64,000 nucleotides of DNA from Acinetobacter lactucae (GCF_001605885.1 NZ_LRPE01000039.1:62001-126000); one strand, 5' to 3'. Positions 9,312 to 19,793 are shown, numbered from the stretch's first letter. Translations and numbers: made by a program. The notes: generated by a model not told the origin, from the letters alone.

Positions 9312-9953
9312 TTATTTCTTTTTGTTTTGATTAACCGCTGCATCTGCATCAGGTTGGAAAGTTGCAATTGCTTTGTTTAAATCACCGCCATTGCGTTTCA
9401 CTGTTGCAGCAAACTGATTACGGAACTGTAATCCTAAATCAATACCAGAAACATTGATATTACGGATTTTCCATTGAGTACCTTTGTCAGCTAACTGGAA
9501 AGAAACAGGAATTTTTTCACCATTGTGATTAAAGTCCAATGTCACTACAGGGTTTTTACCCGCAGTTGCCTTGTAAGGGCGCATGGTATAGCTTTGATTT
9601 GTATATTTAGCAAATGCGCTACCGTAATTTTCAATTAATGTATTACGGAAGTTCGTTTCAAACTGAGCGCGCTGTGCAGCTGTACTATACTGATTTGTCG
9701 CATAAGTACCCATCACGATACGAGTGAACGCTTGTGAATCAACATACGGGTCTAAATTCTGACGTACGATCGTTTTCACTAGCGCAGGGTTGCTTTGTAA
9801 TTTTGCATGATCTGCTTTTAAACGAGCGATCAAACCATCAGCAACACGTTTAATAAAATCTGGTGGTGCTTCTGAAGGTGCAGCAAAAGCTGTACCTGCA
9901 ATCATGGTAGACAAAAGACTTGCTGTCAGGGTTTGTTTAAACAACGTATTCAC
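9312..9953 (-). CDS. mlaC: MlaC, periplasmic phospholipid-binding protein
   Basis: MlaC shuttles phospholipid across the periplasm between the outer-membrane MlaA complex and the inner-membrane MlaFEDB complex. It has an N-terminal signal peptide ending around GTAFA, then a Tol-Tol-Ttg2 fold with IVRQNLDPYVDSQAFTRIVMG in the expected place. I choose the GTG at 9953 (213 residues) because AAGGAG lies nine bases before it; a TTG 18 bases further upstream would place that Shine-Dalgarno sequence inside the gene. It lies between mlaD and mlaB. Confidence 0.94.
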   Translation of the reverse strand: MNTLFKQTLTASLLSTMIAGTAFAAPSEAPPDFIKRVADGLIARLKADHAKLQSNPALVKTIVRQNLDPYVDSQAFTRIVMGTYATNQYSTAAQRAQFETNFRNTLIENYGSAFAKYTNQSYTMRPYKATAGKNPVVTLDFNHNGEKIPVSFQLADKGTQWKIRNINVSGIDLGLQFRNQFAATVKRNGGDLNKAIATFQPDADAAVNQNKKK

Positions 9954-9979
9954 CTGGAACCACTCCTTCAAATAATCTT

Positions 9980-10663
9980 TTACTCAACAAATGATGTTTG
10001 CGCACTATCACTATTAGCGCTTGCAGGAGCATCTGCTTCTGTTGAGGCTGAACCAGCAGCGACTTTACTTGCACCGCCACCAGTAATAAATTTACTAATT
10101 AAATCTTCTAAATCCATAGTTCCTTGGGTATTTGAAATCATATCGCCACGTTTAAGATAGTTTAAACCACCACCTGGAACGACTTTCAAATACTTCTCAC
10201 CCAACAAACCATTCGTTGCTACCATTATATAAGCATCTTCATCAATACTTGTGATGGAGTTCATGTTACTGGTCAGTTGCTGTTCCATTGCTTTTTGTTG
10301 CTCTGGGGAAGCCTGCGTATAGTCAGAACTATAACGGAGTTCATCTAAAGCATTTTTTTGAACTTCTTTTAGCTGCTCAGCATTAAAACTTGTCAATTTT
10401 CCATCTAAACCAAAGGTTACCGTAGCCAAACGCGTAACCGGATCAAGGGTAATTGAATCAACACGACCAATTGTGACACCGCTCATCGTTACTTTAGCAC
10501 GAGGCTTTAAACCGTTGACGTTATCAAACTGAGCCTTCATGGTATAACTATCATTTAAGTTAGTTCCAACAAGGCCACTAACTTTCATGGCTAAAAAGAA
10601 CAAGGCAATACCGAAGATAATAACAAAAATACCTACGGCCAGCTCACTACTACGTGATTTCAT
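9980..10663 (-). CDS. mlaD: MlaD, MCE-domain subunit of the Mla transporter
   Basis: MlaD forms a hexameric ring of MCE domains in the periplasm, anchored by one N-terminal helix, through which lipid passes between MlaE and MlaC. The 227-residue protein has the membrane anchor VGIFVIIFGIALFFLAM at about residues 10-27 followed by the MCE core, including KPRAKVTMSGVTIGRVDSI. The C-terminus after about residue 195 is a low-complexity Ala/Ser tail. Its ATG overlaps the last base of the mlaE stop codon (TAATG), implying coupled translation. Confidence 0.95.
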   Translation of the reverse strand: MKSRSSELAVGIFVIIFGIALFFLAMKVSGLVGTNLNDSYTMKAQFDNVNGLKPRAKVTMSGVTIGRVDSITLDPVTRLATVTFGLDGKLTSFNAEQLKEVQKNALDELRYSSDYTQASPEQQKAMEQQLTSNMNSITSIDEDAYIMVATNGLLGEKYLKVVPGGGLNYLKRGDMISNTQGTMDLEDLISKFITGGGASKVAAGSASTEADAPASANSDSAQTSFVE

Positions 10664-11439
10664 TAAATCCCTCCGAACATGACCGCAGTCAACACGAAAT
10701 CAAAACCTAAAACACATAATGAAGAATATACAACTGTTCTCGTCATTGCAGTTGCGATTCCTTCCGGAGTCGGATCACATGCATATCCTTGATATACCGC
10801 AATCCATGTACATAACAAAGCAAACACAATACTTTTGATAATGCCATTTACGACATCATGCCCAAATTGCACATTGTTTTGCATTCCGCTCCAGAATGAG
10901 CCTTCATCGACGCCAAGAAAATCAACACCTACCATTTTACCGCCCACAATACCAATCGCAGCAAAAATGACAGTGAGCATCGGTAAGCTGACCACTCCCG
11001 CCCAAAGACGTGGTGATACGATTTGTTTTAATGGGTCAACACCAATCATTTCCATGCTGGCAAGTTGTTCACTTTGCTTCATTGAACCAATTTCTGCTGT
11101 TAATGCAGAACCCGCTCGACCAGCAAATAACAAAGCAGCAACTACAGGTGCCAATTCACGCAGTAATGTTAAAGACACCATTGTGCCTAGCATTGATTCA
11201 CTGCCGACGTTTACTAAAATTGAATATCCTTGTAAACCGAGTACCAAACCAATAAATAGGCCCGACACTGTAATAATTAACAAAGACATTACCCCTACCC
11301 GATGCATTTGGTAAATAAATCGTCCAAAGCCACCAGATGAAGGAAAAGAAAAAACAATTTGTAAGAGCATTAGTGCCGCAACACCAATCCCTCGAATCCG
11401 CTCAATAACGAGTCTACCTAACCAGGCAATCGTATTCAT
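10663..11439 (-). CDS. mlaE: MlaE, permease subunit of the Mla transporter
   Basis: MlaE is the membrane subunit of the Mla ABC system, which keeps the outer leaflet of the outer membrane free of phospholipid. The 258-residue protein has the family's hydrophobic helices and the conserved cytoplasmic segment ELAPVVAALLFAGRAGSALTAE, typical of MlaE/permease domains that contact MlaF. It overlaps mlaF by 4 nt (ATGA) and mlaD by 1 nt, so mlaFED behave as a translationally coupled block. Confidence 0.96.
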   Translation of the reverse strand: MNTIAWLGRLVIERIRGIGVAALMLLQIVFSFPSSGGFGRFIYQMHRVGVMSLLIITVSGLFIGLVLGLQGYSILVNVGSESMLGTMVSLTLLRELAPVVAALLFAGRAGSALTAEIGSMKQSEQLASMEMIGVDPLKQIVSPRLWAGVVSLPMLTVIFAAIGIVGGKMVGVDFLGVDEGSFWSGMQNNVQFGHDVVNGIIKSIVFALLCTWIAVYQGYACDPTPEGIATAMTRTVVYSSLCVLGFDFVLTAVMFGGI

Positions 11440-12254
11440 GGACGAACCTCGTTATTTAAATAGGCTTGATGACTAAATTGGTATTCAACCGGTCCTTCTG
11501 CCGAACCTGTTAAGAATTGGCGTACAAATGGAGAAGCATATGCTTGTAATTCTTCTGGCGTTCCTTCCCCTTGAATTTTTCCTTCTGCTACAACGTAAAT
11601 GTAGTCAGCAATAGAAAGGGTTTCAAGAACGTCATGCGAAACAATAATTGTGGTTAAATCTAAAGCTTCTCGCAATGAACGAATTAAACGTGTCAACACA
11701 CCTTTTACAATCGGGTCTTGCCCTGCAAACGGTTCATCGTACATGATTAAATCAGGGTCAAGTGCGATTGCACGTGCTAAAGCGACACGACGGTTCATAC
11801 CACCCGAGAGTTCTGTAGGCATTAATTGTTCAGAACCACGCAACCCTACTGATTCAAGTTTTAAAGCAACTAGCTCAGCAATTAGATTTTCAGGAAGCTT
11901 AGTGTGCGCTCGGATCGGGAACGCTACATTTTCATAGACGGACATATCCGTAAATAAAGCACCGCTCTGAAATAACATACCCATACGTGCACGGGCAGAA
12001 AAAAGTTCTTGACGAGACATTTTGGCAATATCTTTACCGTCGAGCAAAACTTCACCCTGATCAGGAACTAACTGTCCACCAATCAGACGTAATAATGTTG
12101 TTTTACCTGTACCAGAAGGTCCCATAATGGCCGTAATCTGGCCTCGACGTATATTTAAACTAATATTGTCATAAATGACGCGTTCCCCTCGATTAAAACT
12201 CAAATTTTTCACTTCAATAAGTGGTTGAGCCGAGAGAGGAGTTTTATTATTCAT
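11436..12254 (-). CDS. mlaF: MlaF, ATPase subunit of the Mla transporter
   Basis: MlaF is the ABC ATPase that powers phospholipid transport by MlaFEDB. Walker A is GPSGTGKTT, the signature loop is LSGGMNRRVALARA, Walker B ends DLIMYDEPFAG and the switch His is in IIVSHD. I place the start at the ATG at 12254 (272 residues); an upstream in-frame start at 12311 adds 19 hydrophobic residues that do not look native. It is the first gene of mlaFEDCB; the operon promoter should lie in the roughly 90 bp before it, though no clear consensus was seen. Confidence 0.95.
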   Translation of the reverse strand: MNNKTPLSAQPLIEVKNLSFNRGERVIYDNISLNIRRGQITAIMGPSGTGKTTLLRLIGGQLVPDQGEVLLDGKDIAKMSRQELFSARARMGMLFQSGALFTDMSVYENVAFPIRAHTKLPENLIAELVALKLESVGLRGSEQLMPTELSGGMNRRVALARAIALDPDLIMYDEPFAGQDPIVKGVLTRLIRSLREALDLTTIIVSHDVLETLSIADYIYVVAEGKIQGEGTPEELQAYASPFVRQFLTGSAEGPVEYQFSHQAYLNNEVRP

Positions 12255-12344
12255 AATGGCAATCGTTCCTGCACTTTTATGCACGCATACTATAACACTG
12301 AAAATTGGCAAACTTGTTGTTATTTTGACAAAAGCAAAGCTAAC

Positions 12345-12554
12345 TTAATTGATCGAATTAGAAGAAGTATGTTCGGAAAAAGAGGTTAATTCAGAAATTT
12401 GAAATTGTTCAATAGAACTTCCAGTTATAAAAGCATAGGCAAAATAAACCCCATTACACAAAACAAGTGCAATAAAAAGATAAGGCAAACCGTGCTGAAC
12501 TAATAAGTTCTTCAACTGCGCCATTATTGTTTCTTTTCGTTTAATTTTACTCAT
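12345..12554 (-). CDS. Small single-pass membrane protein of unknown function
   Basis: A reading frame of 69 codons (59 if the second ATG at 12524 is used). It encodes a short basic N-terminus, one hydrophobic helix (LPYLFIALVLCNGVYFAYAFI) and a polar Ser/Glu-rich tail. No family recognised. It lies upstream of mlaF on the same strand with about 90 bp between, so it might be cotranscribed with the mla genes. The ribosome-binding site is weak at either start. It could be a real small membrane protein, but this rests only on a clean membrane segment and the lack of any overlapping gene. Confidence 0.5.
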   Translation of the reverse strand: MSKIKRKETIMAQLKNLLVQHGLPYLFIALVLCNGVYFAYAFITGSSIEQFQISELTSFSEHTSSNSIN

Positions 12555-12613
12555 TATTTAATAAAAAATTGAACCAATTCACACTTTGTTATTTTATAAC
12601 AAAACTGAAAAAT

Positions 12614-12645
12614 AAGAAAGGCCAGTATAAATACTGGCCTTTCTT
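12614..12645. terminator. Bidirectional rho-independent terminator
   Basis: A 14-bp perfect stem (12614-12627 with 12632-12645) with a TAAA loop ends the helicase transcript on the minus strand. Confidence 0.88.
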
Positions 12646-12669
12646 TAAGATAATTAAGATAACTATTGA

Positions 12670-14532
12670 TTAACGGTCGAATTTACGACGCGGTTTATCA
12701 TCAAAACTACGACGTGGACGATCTTCACCACCGAAGCTACGTTTTGGACGATCTTCGCCACCAAACGCTGGACGCTCACCACGTGGTTTATCATCAAAGC
12801 TACGACGCGGTTTATCGTTAAAACCACCTTCGCGACGTGGACGATCTGAGTTGAACTCACGACGTGGACGATCTTCACCACCAAATGATGGACGCTCGCC
12901 ACGAGGCTTATCATCAAAGCTACGACGTGGACGATCTTCACCACCGAAACTACGTTTTGGACGATCACCAAAACCATTTTCACGACGTGGTTTGTAATCT
13001 ACGCGGTTACCACGGTTGTCATCATTTGAGTCAAAACGCGGTTTATCATTGAAACCACCTTCACGACGCGGACGATCTGAGTTGAACTCACGACGTGGAC
13101 GATCTTCAAAACCACCTTCACGACGCGGGCGATCTGAATTGAACTCACGACGTGGACGATCTTCACCACCGAATGGGCGTTCACCGCGTGGTTTGTCATC
13201 GAAGCTACGACGTGGACGGTCATCACGACCACCTTCACGACGTTTGAAGTTGCTTTCGCCTTCAAAACGACGACCACCGCCAAAACCGCCACCACGACGA
13301 CCATCACGACCACCGTTGCCGCCACGACCACGACCACCGCCATCACGACCTGAACGAGCAGGAGGTGGAGATGGCTCTAAGCCTTCAATTTCAGAAACAC
13401 TTAAACGTGCATCTAAATAGTCTTCAAGCGCACGGATTTTACCGCGTTCACGATAAGTCGCTAAAGTAATTGCTTGACCTGTACGACCAGCACGACCTGT
13501 ACGACCAATACGGTGTACATAATCTTCGTGTTTCATTGGTAAACCGAAGTTAATTACGTGAGAAATTGTCGGTACGTCAAGACCACGTGCAGCAACGTCT
13601 GTTGCTACCAAGATTTTTGCACGACCTTCACGAATACTACGTAAACGACGGTTACGAACTGTTTGTGGCATTGCACCGTGAAGTGCAACTACAGAGTGAC
13701 CTGCTTCTGCAAGTTCTTCAGCCAACATATCTGTATCTTCTTGAGTGCTCGCGAATACAACCGCTTGATCAAGAGTTTCATCAGCCAACCAGTGAGTCAG
13801 AAGTTTCTTCTTGTGTTCGAAACCATCTGTCCAGTGTAAAGTTTGGGTGATGTCAGTGTTTGTACTGTGACCTGTTTCAATTGCAATACGCTCAGGTTCA
13901 TTCATCATGCGCTCAGCAAGACGAATAATACGGTCAGCGAAAGTTGCAGAGAACATTAATGTTTGACGACGGTTACCAGCTAAATCGCTGATCGCTTCTA
14001 AATCTTCAGAGAAGCCGAGGTCTAACATACGGTCAGCTTCGTCAACGATTAAAGCTTCAACTTTATCTAACTTTAATTGACGACGGTTAACTAAGTCTAA
14101 TAAACGGCCAGGAGTGGCAACAATAACTTGCGCACCTTTAAGCTGTTGGATTTGCTTACCAAAAGGCATACCACCCATGATTGCAGCAATACGAACACCT
14201 TTCATGTGACGTACGAAAGCAATCGCATCTTGGCTAACTTGTTGAGCCAATTCACGTGTTGGGCATAAAACTAAAATGTTAGGTTGGGTCACAGCTTTCA
14301 TGCGTTCTTTGAACGGAACAAAAGTTTCTTGACCAGCTAAATTATGTAATGTCGGTAATAAAAATGCCGCAGTTTTACCAGAACCAGTCTGGCTAGATAC
14401 TAGAAGGTCTTTTCCTTCTAAAGCTGCAGGAATAGATTGTTCTTGCACAGGAGTCGGGGTAGTAAAACCTAAACCTTCAAGCGCTTGTTGTAAGGTTTCA
14501 TGCAAAGAAAATTCGGCAAAAGTTTTGCTCAT
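12670..14532 (-). CDS. DEAD-box ATP-dependent RNA helicase with long Arg/Gly-rich tail (RhlE/CsdA type)
   Basis: A 620-residue RNA helicase from the ATG at 14532. Motif Q is near residue 30, motif I (QTGSGKT) at 48-54, DEAD at 162-165, SAT at 193-195, and HRIGRTGRAGR near 340-350. From about residue 390 a 230-residue disordered tail follows. It is first Gly/Arg-rich and then built of imperfect repeats such as DRPRREFNSDRPRREGGF and RRSFDDKPRGERP, which probably bind RNA or ribosomal particles. Such helicases act in ribosome assembly and RNA decay, often in the cold. An in-frame upstream start at 14601 lies inside the structured leader and is unlikely. The tail-coding DNA gives long open frames on both strands, which are artefacts. 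Confidence 0.93.
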   Translation of the reverse strand: MSKTFAEFSLHETLQQALEGLGFTTPTPVQEQSIPAALEGKDLLVSSQTGSGKTAAFLLPTLHNLAGQETFVPFKERMKAVTQPNILVLCPTRELAQQVSQDAIAFVRHMKGVRIAAIMGGMPFGKQIQQLKGAQVIVATPGRLLDLVNRRQLKLDKVEALIVDEADRMLDLGFSEDLEAISDLAGNRRQTLMFSATFADRIIRLAERMMNEPERIAIETGHSTNTDITQTLHWTDGFEHKKKLLTHWLADETLDQAVVFASTQEDTDMLAEELAEAGHSVVALHGAMPQTVRNRRLRSIREGRAKILVATDVAARGLDVPTISHVINFGLPMKHEDYVHRIGRTGRAGRTGQAITLATYRERGKIRALEDYLDARLSVSEIEGLEPSPPPARSGRDGGGRGRGGNGGRDGRRGGGFGGGRRFEGESNFKRREGGRDDRPRRSFDDKPRGERPFGGEDRPRREFNSDRPRREGGFEDRPRREFNSDRPRREGGFNDKPRFDSNDDNRGNRVDYKPRRENGFGDRPKRSFGGEDRPRRSFDDKPRGERPSFGGEDRPRREFNSDRPRREGGFNDKPRRSFDDKPRGERPAFGGEDRPKRSFGGEDRPRRSFDDKPRRKFDR

Positions 14533-14796
14533 AGAGAGTTTCACCCTAGTGGGTGCTCCATTTTTAATAAATACAAAATAGACATCGGCACAAAGCGGCA
14601 AAGCAAAGTTAGCTGAAACGTTTTTTCAGCAGCAATCCGAGTAACGACGATGTGGACTAAACGCACGCTTGATTACGGCCGAACCTGAAGAATCGCTGAG
14701 CGATCGGGGCGCAAGAAATGGTCCTCTCTATGGACAGCGTGCGCTTACAATGAATAGAACAGAATGTTCAGGTAATGAACGGAAATTTAAGTGCGT
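14533..14796 (-). promoter_or_regulatory. Structured leader of the DEAD-box helicase mRNA, candidate cis-regulatory RNA
   Basis: The transcript from the promoter at 14803-14830 would carry about 260 nt before the start codon. Perfect inverted repeats within it, in transcript order, are: TGAAC-type hairpin 14766-14780; overlapping alternative 14757-14769 (GAACA/TGTTC); long-range pair 14662-14669 with 14736-14743 (CGCACGCT/AGCGTGCG); inside that pair, small hairpins at 14721-14735 and 14692-14704; hairpin 14612-14630 (GCTGAAA/TTTCAGC); and hairpin 14542-14555 (CACCC/GGGTG), whose 3' arm overlaps the GGTGA Shine-Dalgarno sequence eight bases before ATG. The hairpins are seen; the regulatory role is inferred. 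Confidence 0.55.
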
Positions 14797-14802
14797 GGGC
14801 GG

Positions 14803-14830
14803 ATTATAGCAGAAAGAAATTAAAAGTCAT
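14803..14830 (-). promoter_or_regulatory. Sigma-70 promoter of the DEAD-box helicase
   Basis: On the minus strand the -10 box is a perfect TATAAT (14803-14808), with ATGACT (14825-14830) as a -35 box at 16-bp spacing. It predicts a start near 14796. Confidence 0.65.
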
Positions 14831-14890
14831 GTGTTTTAATCAACTTTCTTCATATTTATTGAACTAACTGAAATTTACCAATCACTTAAA

Positions 14891-14924
14891 AAATAAAACC
14901 CTCTGATAATAGAGGGTTTTATTT
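14891..14924. terminator. Bidirectional rho-independent terminator after suhB
   Basis: A perfect 14-bp stem (14891-14904 with 14911-14924), loop GATAAT, flanked by A/T tracts, lies 13 nt beyond the suhB stop. Confidence 0.9.
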
Positions 14925-14937
14925 ATAAATCATTAAA

Positions 14938-15768
14938 TTATTTTGCGGCTTGAGCCCAAGCTGGAACTACAGTTTGCATTAAAGGTTTTAGCATTTTGAG
15001 TGAACTTGCAAGCACTTGACCATTTTCAAAAGACTCATTACCACCACGTGCATCAACCACTACACCGCCAGCTTCTTTAATAATAAGCTCACCAGCAGCG
15101 ATATCCCATGGTTTTAAACCAAGCTCAAAGAAACCATCAAAACGACCAGCAGCAACATATGCTAAATCTAGGGCAGCTGAACCACCACGACGAATTTGTG
15201 CGCCTGCTTGAGTAACAGCTAATAATGAAGCAAAGTGTTGTTCTGCATAAGATACGATCTCACCAGCACGTTTAGCACGGTAAGGATGGCCTACTGCCAA
15301 GAATGTATTTTCTAAAGTATCTTTTACATTTACACGGATACGGCGTTGGTTCATCACCGCGCCGCGACCGCGACTTGCAGAGAATAATTCGTCACGTACT
15401 GGGTCGTAGATTACGCCATGCTGAGTAACGCCTTTATGCTGAACTGCAATAGAAATACAGAAATGAGGGAAACCATTAATAAAGTTTTGCGTGCCATCAA
15501 GCGGGTCGATTACCCAGCACCAGTCTGCATCGTGGCCTTTGCCTTCTTGCAAACCGAACTCTTCACCTAAGAAGCTATGGTTTTTATAACTTTTACGTAA
15601 TGTATCAATCGTCAATTGTTCCAAATAACGATCTACACGTGTTACCGGGCCATCAATGCCTTTCTCTTCAACTTGCAAATCGAGTTTATGACGATTTTGA
15701 TGCGCTTTTAAAAGCTCTTGACCAACTGTTTGAGCCGCACGCGCAGCCATAACCACCATAGGTTCCAT
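14938..15768 (-). CDS. suhB: Inositol-1-monophosphatase family protein SuhB
   Basis: A Mg2+-dependent phosphatase of the inositol monophosphatase family. In E. coli SuhB also joins the rRNA transcription antitermination complex. Metal ligands are visible: the GEE of LGEEFG (residues 69-70), DPLDGT (88-93) and WDIAAGELI near the C-terminus. I choose the ATG at 15768 (276 residues, close to the 267 of E. coli SuhB); the frame extends 17 codons further but with a Cys/Ser-rich, non-conserved sequence. It lies downstream of dxs on the same strand, separated by a hairpin at 15821-15854 that lacks a T-tract. Confidence 0.93.
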   Translation of the reverse strand: MEPMVVMAARAAQTVGQELLKAHQNRHKLDLQVEEKGIDGPVTRVDRYLEQLTIDTLRKSYKNHSFLGEEFGLQEGKGHDADWCWVIDPLDGTQNFINGFPHFCISIAVQHKGVTQHGVIYDPVRDELFSASRGRGAVMNQRRIRVNVKDTLENTFLAVGHPYRAKRAGEIVSYAEQHFASLLAVTQAGAQIRRGGSAALDLAYVAAGRFDGFFELGLKPWDIAAGELIIKEAGGVVVDARGGNESFENGQVLASSLKMLKPLMQTVVPAWAQAAK

Positions 15769-15889
15769 TGAACACCCACTACAATACAAATTTGAAGATT
15801 TTGACAAAGAATAATGCATAAAAGCGCATACATTTTAGCAAATGAATGCGCTTTAGGGGAAAAAATGTTTCAAAAATTTTATTAAGGGT

Positions 15890-17794
15890 TTAAACCACCT
15901 GATTTAGCTTAAGCCAAGCTCGCTCAATTGAGCTCAAAATACCTTTAGCATCTAACCCACAATCCTGTAGCATTTGACCATGTGATGCTTGTTGTAAAAA
16001 CAAATCTGGCAGACCTAAATTAATGATAGGTTTCACAATTTGTTCTTGTGCCATGAACTCATTTACCGCACTGCCTGCACCACCCATAATTGCATGCTCT
16101 TCAACAGTGACAAATAAATGTGTGCGTTCAGCCAACTCACGAATAATTTTTTCATCAAGTGGTTTCACAAAACGCATATTTACAACACGTACACCAACAT
16201 CGTGTTTTTGTGCAAATTGCTCAGCAGCTTCTATGGCAACCATAACGCGGCTACCAAATGCCAAAATCGTAATCTGCTCATCAGAAGCAGATTTAATTTC
16301 AGCAACAATTTCAGCTTTACCTAATTCAATAGCAGTTAACTCTTGCTGAATTTCCACCCCTACCCCTGCACCACGTGGGTAACGTACTGCTGCTGGTCCA
16401 TTATAGACATAGGCAGTATGTAGCATTTGACGACATTCATTTTCATCTTTTGGTGCCATGATGACCATGTTCGGAACTGTACGCATATATGCATAGTCAT
16501 ATGCACCAGCATGTGTTGGACCATCTTCACCCACCAAACCAGCACGATCGATCCCGAAAGTTACATCAAGATTTTGTAATGCAACATCATGAATAAGTTG
16601 GTCGTAACCACGCTGTAAGAATGTTGAATAGATCGCAACGACAGGTTTTAATCCTTCACACGCCATTCCTGCTGCAAGTGTTACTGCATGCTGTTCAGCA
16701 ATTGCAACATCGAAGAAGCGCTTTGGAAATTCTTTAGCAAACTTAACCATGCCCGAGCCTTCGCACATAGCTGGAGTAATCGCTAATAAACGTTCATCTT
16801 GTGCAGCTTCGTCACACAACCATTGACCAAATACATCTGAATATTTTGGCGGTGTTTTACCCGCTGAAATCGCATTAACTTTACTAATTGCATGGTAGGT
16901 AATTGGGTCAGCTTCTGCAGGAGTAAAGCCCTTACCTTTTTTAGTATAAACGTGGACTAAGCGTGGACCTTTACGCTTTTTCAATGCGTTAAATACTTGA
17001 ACAAGTTGATTTACGTCATGTCCATCGAAAGGACCGAAGTAATCGAAACCAATCGCTTTAAATAAATTATCGGCCGCATCTGTTGCCGATTGATGTAAAC
17101 GAGAGTTGTACGTCCATTTCGGATGTGGCTGTACATACGCCTCGCCATGTTCATCGACATTAACTAAATGGCCTTTTTCCCAAATTGCAGCTAAATGCTT
17201 AGCAAAACCACCGGTACTGCAAGAAATCGACATGTCATTGTCATTCAGCACAACAATTAAATCAGCGTCATGTGCAACAGCATCGTTCATGGCTTCAAAT
17301 GCCATACCGGCTGTCATTGCTCCATCACCAACAATACACACCACATCACATGGGTCGTTTTGATAGCGACGTGCTAAAGACATTCCTAAACCTGCTGAAA
17401 TTGCAGTTGATGAATGCCCTACGCCAAAAGTATCAAAAACTGATTCTTCTCTAGCTGGAAATGCTGCTAAACCGTTTTTAGCACGGATTGTTGTCATTTG
17501 CTCACGGCGACCAGTCAAGACTTTATGTGGGTATGCCTGATGTCCTACATCCCAAACTAATCGGTCATTTGGAGTATTAAAGCAATAATGCAGCGCAACC
17601 GTCAGCTCAACCACGCCGAGGTTAGCACCGAAATGGCCACCACTCTGGCCTGCTGCATATAAAATATATTGACGCAACTCATCAGCCACTTGAACCAATT
17701 GGCTATGCTCGAGCTGACGTAATTGTTGAGGATGATCAATTGCATCTAACAATGGCGTAACAGGGCGTTGAGTTGGAATTTCGGTATACAACAT
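15890..17794 (-). CDS. dxs: 1-deoxy-D-xylulose-5-phosphate synthase
   Basis: DXS condenses pyruvate and glyceraldehyde 3-phosphate with thiamine diphosphate, the first step of the MEP isoprenoid pathway and a source of precursor for thiamine and pyridoxal. The protein is full length (634 residues from the ATG at 17794, 637 from 17803). It has the N-terminal [17 protein letters not shown] segment, the thiamine-diphosphate motif GDGAMTAG...NDND, and the transketolase segment [15 protein letters not shown]. It is divergent from ribA across about 300 bp. Confidence 0.97.
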   Translation of the reverse strand: MLYTEIPTQRPVTPLLDAIDHPQQLRQLEHSQLVQVADELRQYILYAAGQSGGHFGANLGVVELTVALHYCFNTPNDRLVWDVGHQAYPHKVLTGRREQMTTIRAKNGLAAFPAREESVFDTFGVGHSSTAISAGLGMSLARRYQNDPCDVVCIVGDGAMTAGMAFEAMNDAVAHDADLIVVLNDNDMSISCSTGGFAKHLAAIWEKGHLVNVDEHGEAYVQPHPKWTYNSRLHQSATDAADNLFKAIGFDYFGPFDGHDVNQLVQVFNALKKRKGPRLVHVYTKKGKGFTPAEADPITYHAISKVNAISAGKTPPKYSDVFGQWLCDEAAQDERLLAITPAMCEGSGMVKFAKEFPKRFFDVAIAEQHAVTLAAGMACEGLKPVVAIYSTFLQRGYDQLIHDVALQNLDVTFGIDRAGLVGEDGPTHAGAYDYAYMRTVPNMVIMAPKDENECRQMLHTAYVYNGPAAVRYPRGAGVGVEIQQELTAIELGKAEIVAEIKSASDEQITILAFGSRVMVAIEAAEQFAQKHDVGVRVVNMRFVKPLDEKIIRELAERTHLFVTVEEHAIMGGAGSAVNEFMAQEQIVKPIINLGLPDLFLQQASHGQMLQDCGLDAKGILSSIERAWLKLNQVV

Positions 17795-17940
17795 ATGTGG
17801 CAAAGCCTTTATAAGCCTGGCAAATCCTAAGCTGGGTCAAAATGGGTCGATCATACAATCGAATGAAGTCACCTTCAATCAGCCACATTTGCGAACGAGG
17901 TCATGCAAAGCAGTCTCTCATACAGTATGGGTATGGTTGG

Positions 17941-17961
17941 CAGATTATCCTGAATAATCTG
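17941..17961. repeat. Inverted repeat in the dxs-ribA divergent region
   Basis: A perfect 8-bp inverted repeat (CAGATTAT / ATAATCTG) with a 5-nt loop. It could be an operator or an RNA hairpin in the dxs or ribA leader. No FMN riboswitch consensus was seen before ribA. Confidence 0.35.
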
Positions 17962-18097
17962 ACTATTTATCAACTATTATCGTCTTCTTTATACAAAAAA
18001 GAAAACCTTAGTGCTCAAAATGATTATGACAATTCGACCAATCTCCCAGCATTACGCTATACTTTAAACCGTTTTCGGTTAAAAGATGAGTTAATCT

Positions 18098-18700
18098 GTG
18101 CCTATAGAGTTCATTGCAACATCCAAACTCCCGACTGCTTTTGGTGAATTCAATATTTCTGTGTTTCAAGATCCCGTATCAGGTGAAGAACATGTGGCAC
18201 TTTCTAAAGGGTTAGAAAATCCACCCACAGGCCCTGTTTTAGTACGTGTTCATTCAGAATGCTTAACAGGTGATGCTTTTGCGTCATTAAAATGTGACTG
18301 CGGCCCTCAATTACAGGCAACTCAAAAGCTCATTAACGAAGCAGGTCAAGGCGTTATTTTATATTTACGTCAAGAAGGCCGTGGTATTGGACTTACAAAT
18401 AAAATTCGTGCGTATGCCTTACAAGATCAAGGTCATGACACGGTAGATGCAAATTTACTTTTAAATTTGCCAGCTGATGCACGCCGTTACGACATGTGCA
18501 GTATTATGCTCGACCACTTAAAAGTAAAAGAAGTTAAGTTAATTACTAACAATCCTTTGAAAATTCAGGCACTCAAGGATCAAGGTATTAATGTGGTTGG
18601 TCGTGTTCCATTAACGGTGGGACGTAATCCTTTTAATGAACAATATTTAAAAACTAAACGTGAACGCATGGATCACCTTTATCAAAAAGATGATTTCTAA
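18098..18700 (+). CDS. ribA: GTP cyclohydrolase II
   Basis: RibA opens GTP to the pyrimidine that starts riboflavin synthesis. The 200-residue protein begins at a GTG preceded by GATGAG. It shows the three zinc cysteines (C55, C66, C68, in [16 protein letters not shown]), the catalytic RQEGRGIGL loop near residues 91-99, and the C-terminal [12 protein letters not shown] segment. It is stand-alone RibA, not the RibBA fusion. A very strong terminator follows. Confidence 0.96.
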   Translation: MPIEFIATSKLPTAFGEFNISVFQDPVSGEEHVALSKGLENPPTGPVLVRVHSECLTGDAFASLKCDCGPQLQATQKLINEAGQGVILYLRQEGRGIGLTNKIRAYALQDQGHDTVDANLLLNLPADARRYDMCSIMLDHLKVKEVKLITNNPLKIQALKDQGINVVGRVPLTVGRNPFNEQYLKTKRERMDHLYQKDDF

Positions 18701-18730
18701 AATAAAATTATAAATTTGAAAAATAATTGG

Positions 18731-18764
18731 AAGGGATTTTTAAGACATTTCTTAAAAATCCCTT
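18731..18764. terminator. Rho-independent terminator after ribA
   Basis: A perfect 14-bp stem (18731-18744 with 18751-18764), loop ACATTT, followed by a run of seven T. Confidence 0.93.
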
Positions 18765-18790
18765 ACTTTTTTTATGGTTTTGTGTTTTGA

Positions 18791-19780
<990 letters not shown>

Positions 19781-19793
19781 TTTTTTGCTTTTT

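Noticed and set aside
12663..13420. Several open frames on both strands across the helicase tail
   Set aside because: They are by-products of the repetitive Arg/Gly/Asp codons; their translations are low-complexity and have no start signals.
15821..15854. Terminator between dxs and suhB
   Set aside because: A good 9-bp stem with an inner stem is present, but there is no T-tract on the minus strand, so termination is not supported.
18000..18097. FMN riboswitch before ribA
   Set aside because: None of the conserved FMN-aptamer blocks is visible.
17842..18147. 101-codon frame before and over the start of ribA
   Set aside because: It overlaps ribA, has no ribosome-binding site and no recognisable protein pattern.
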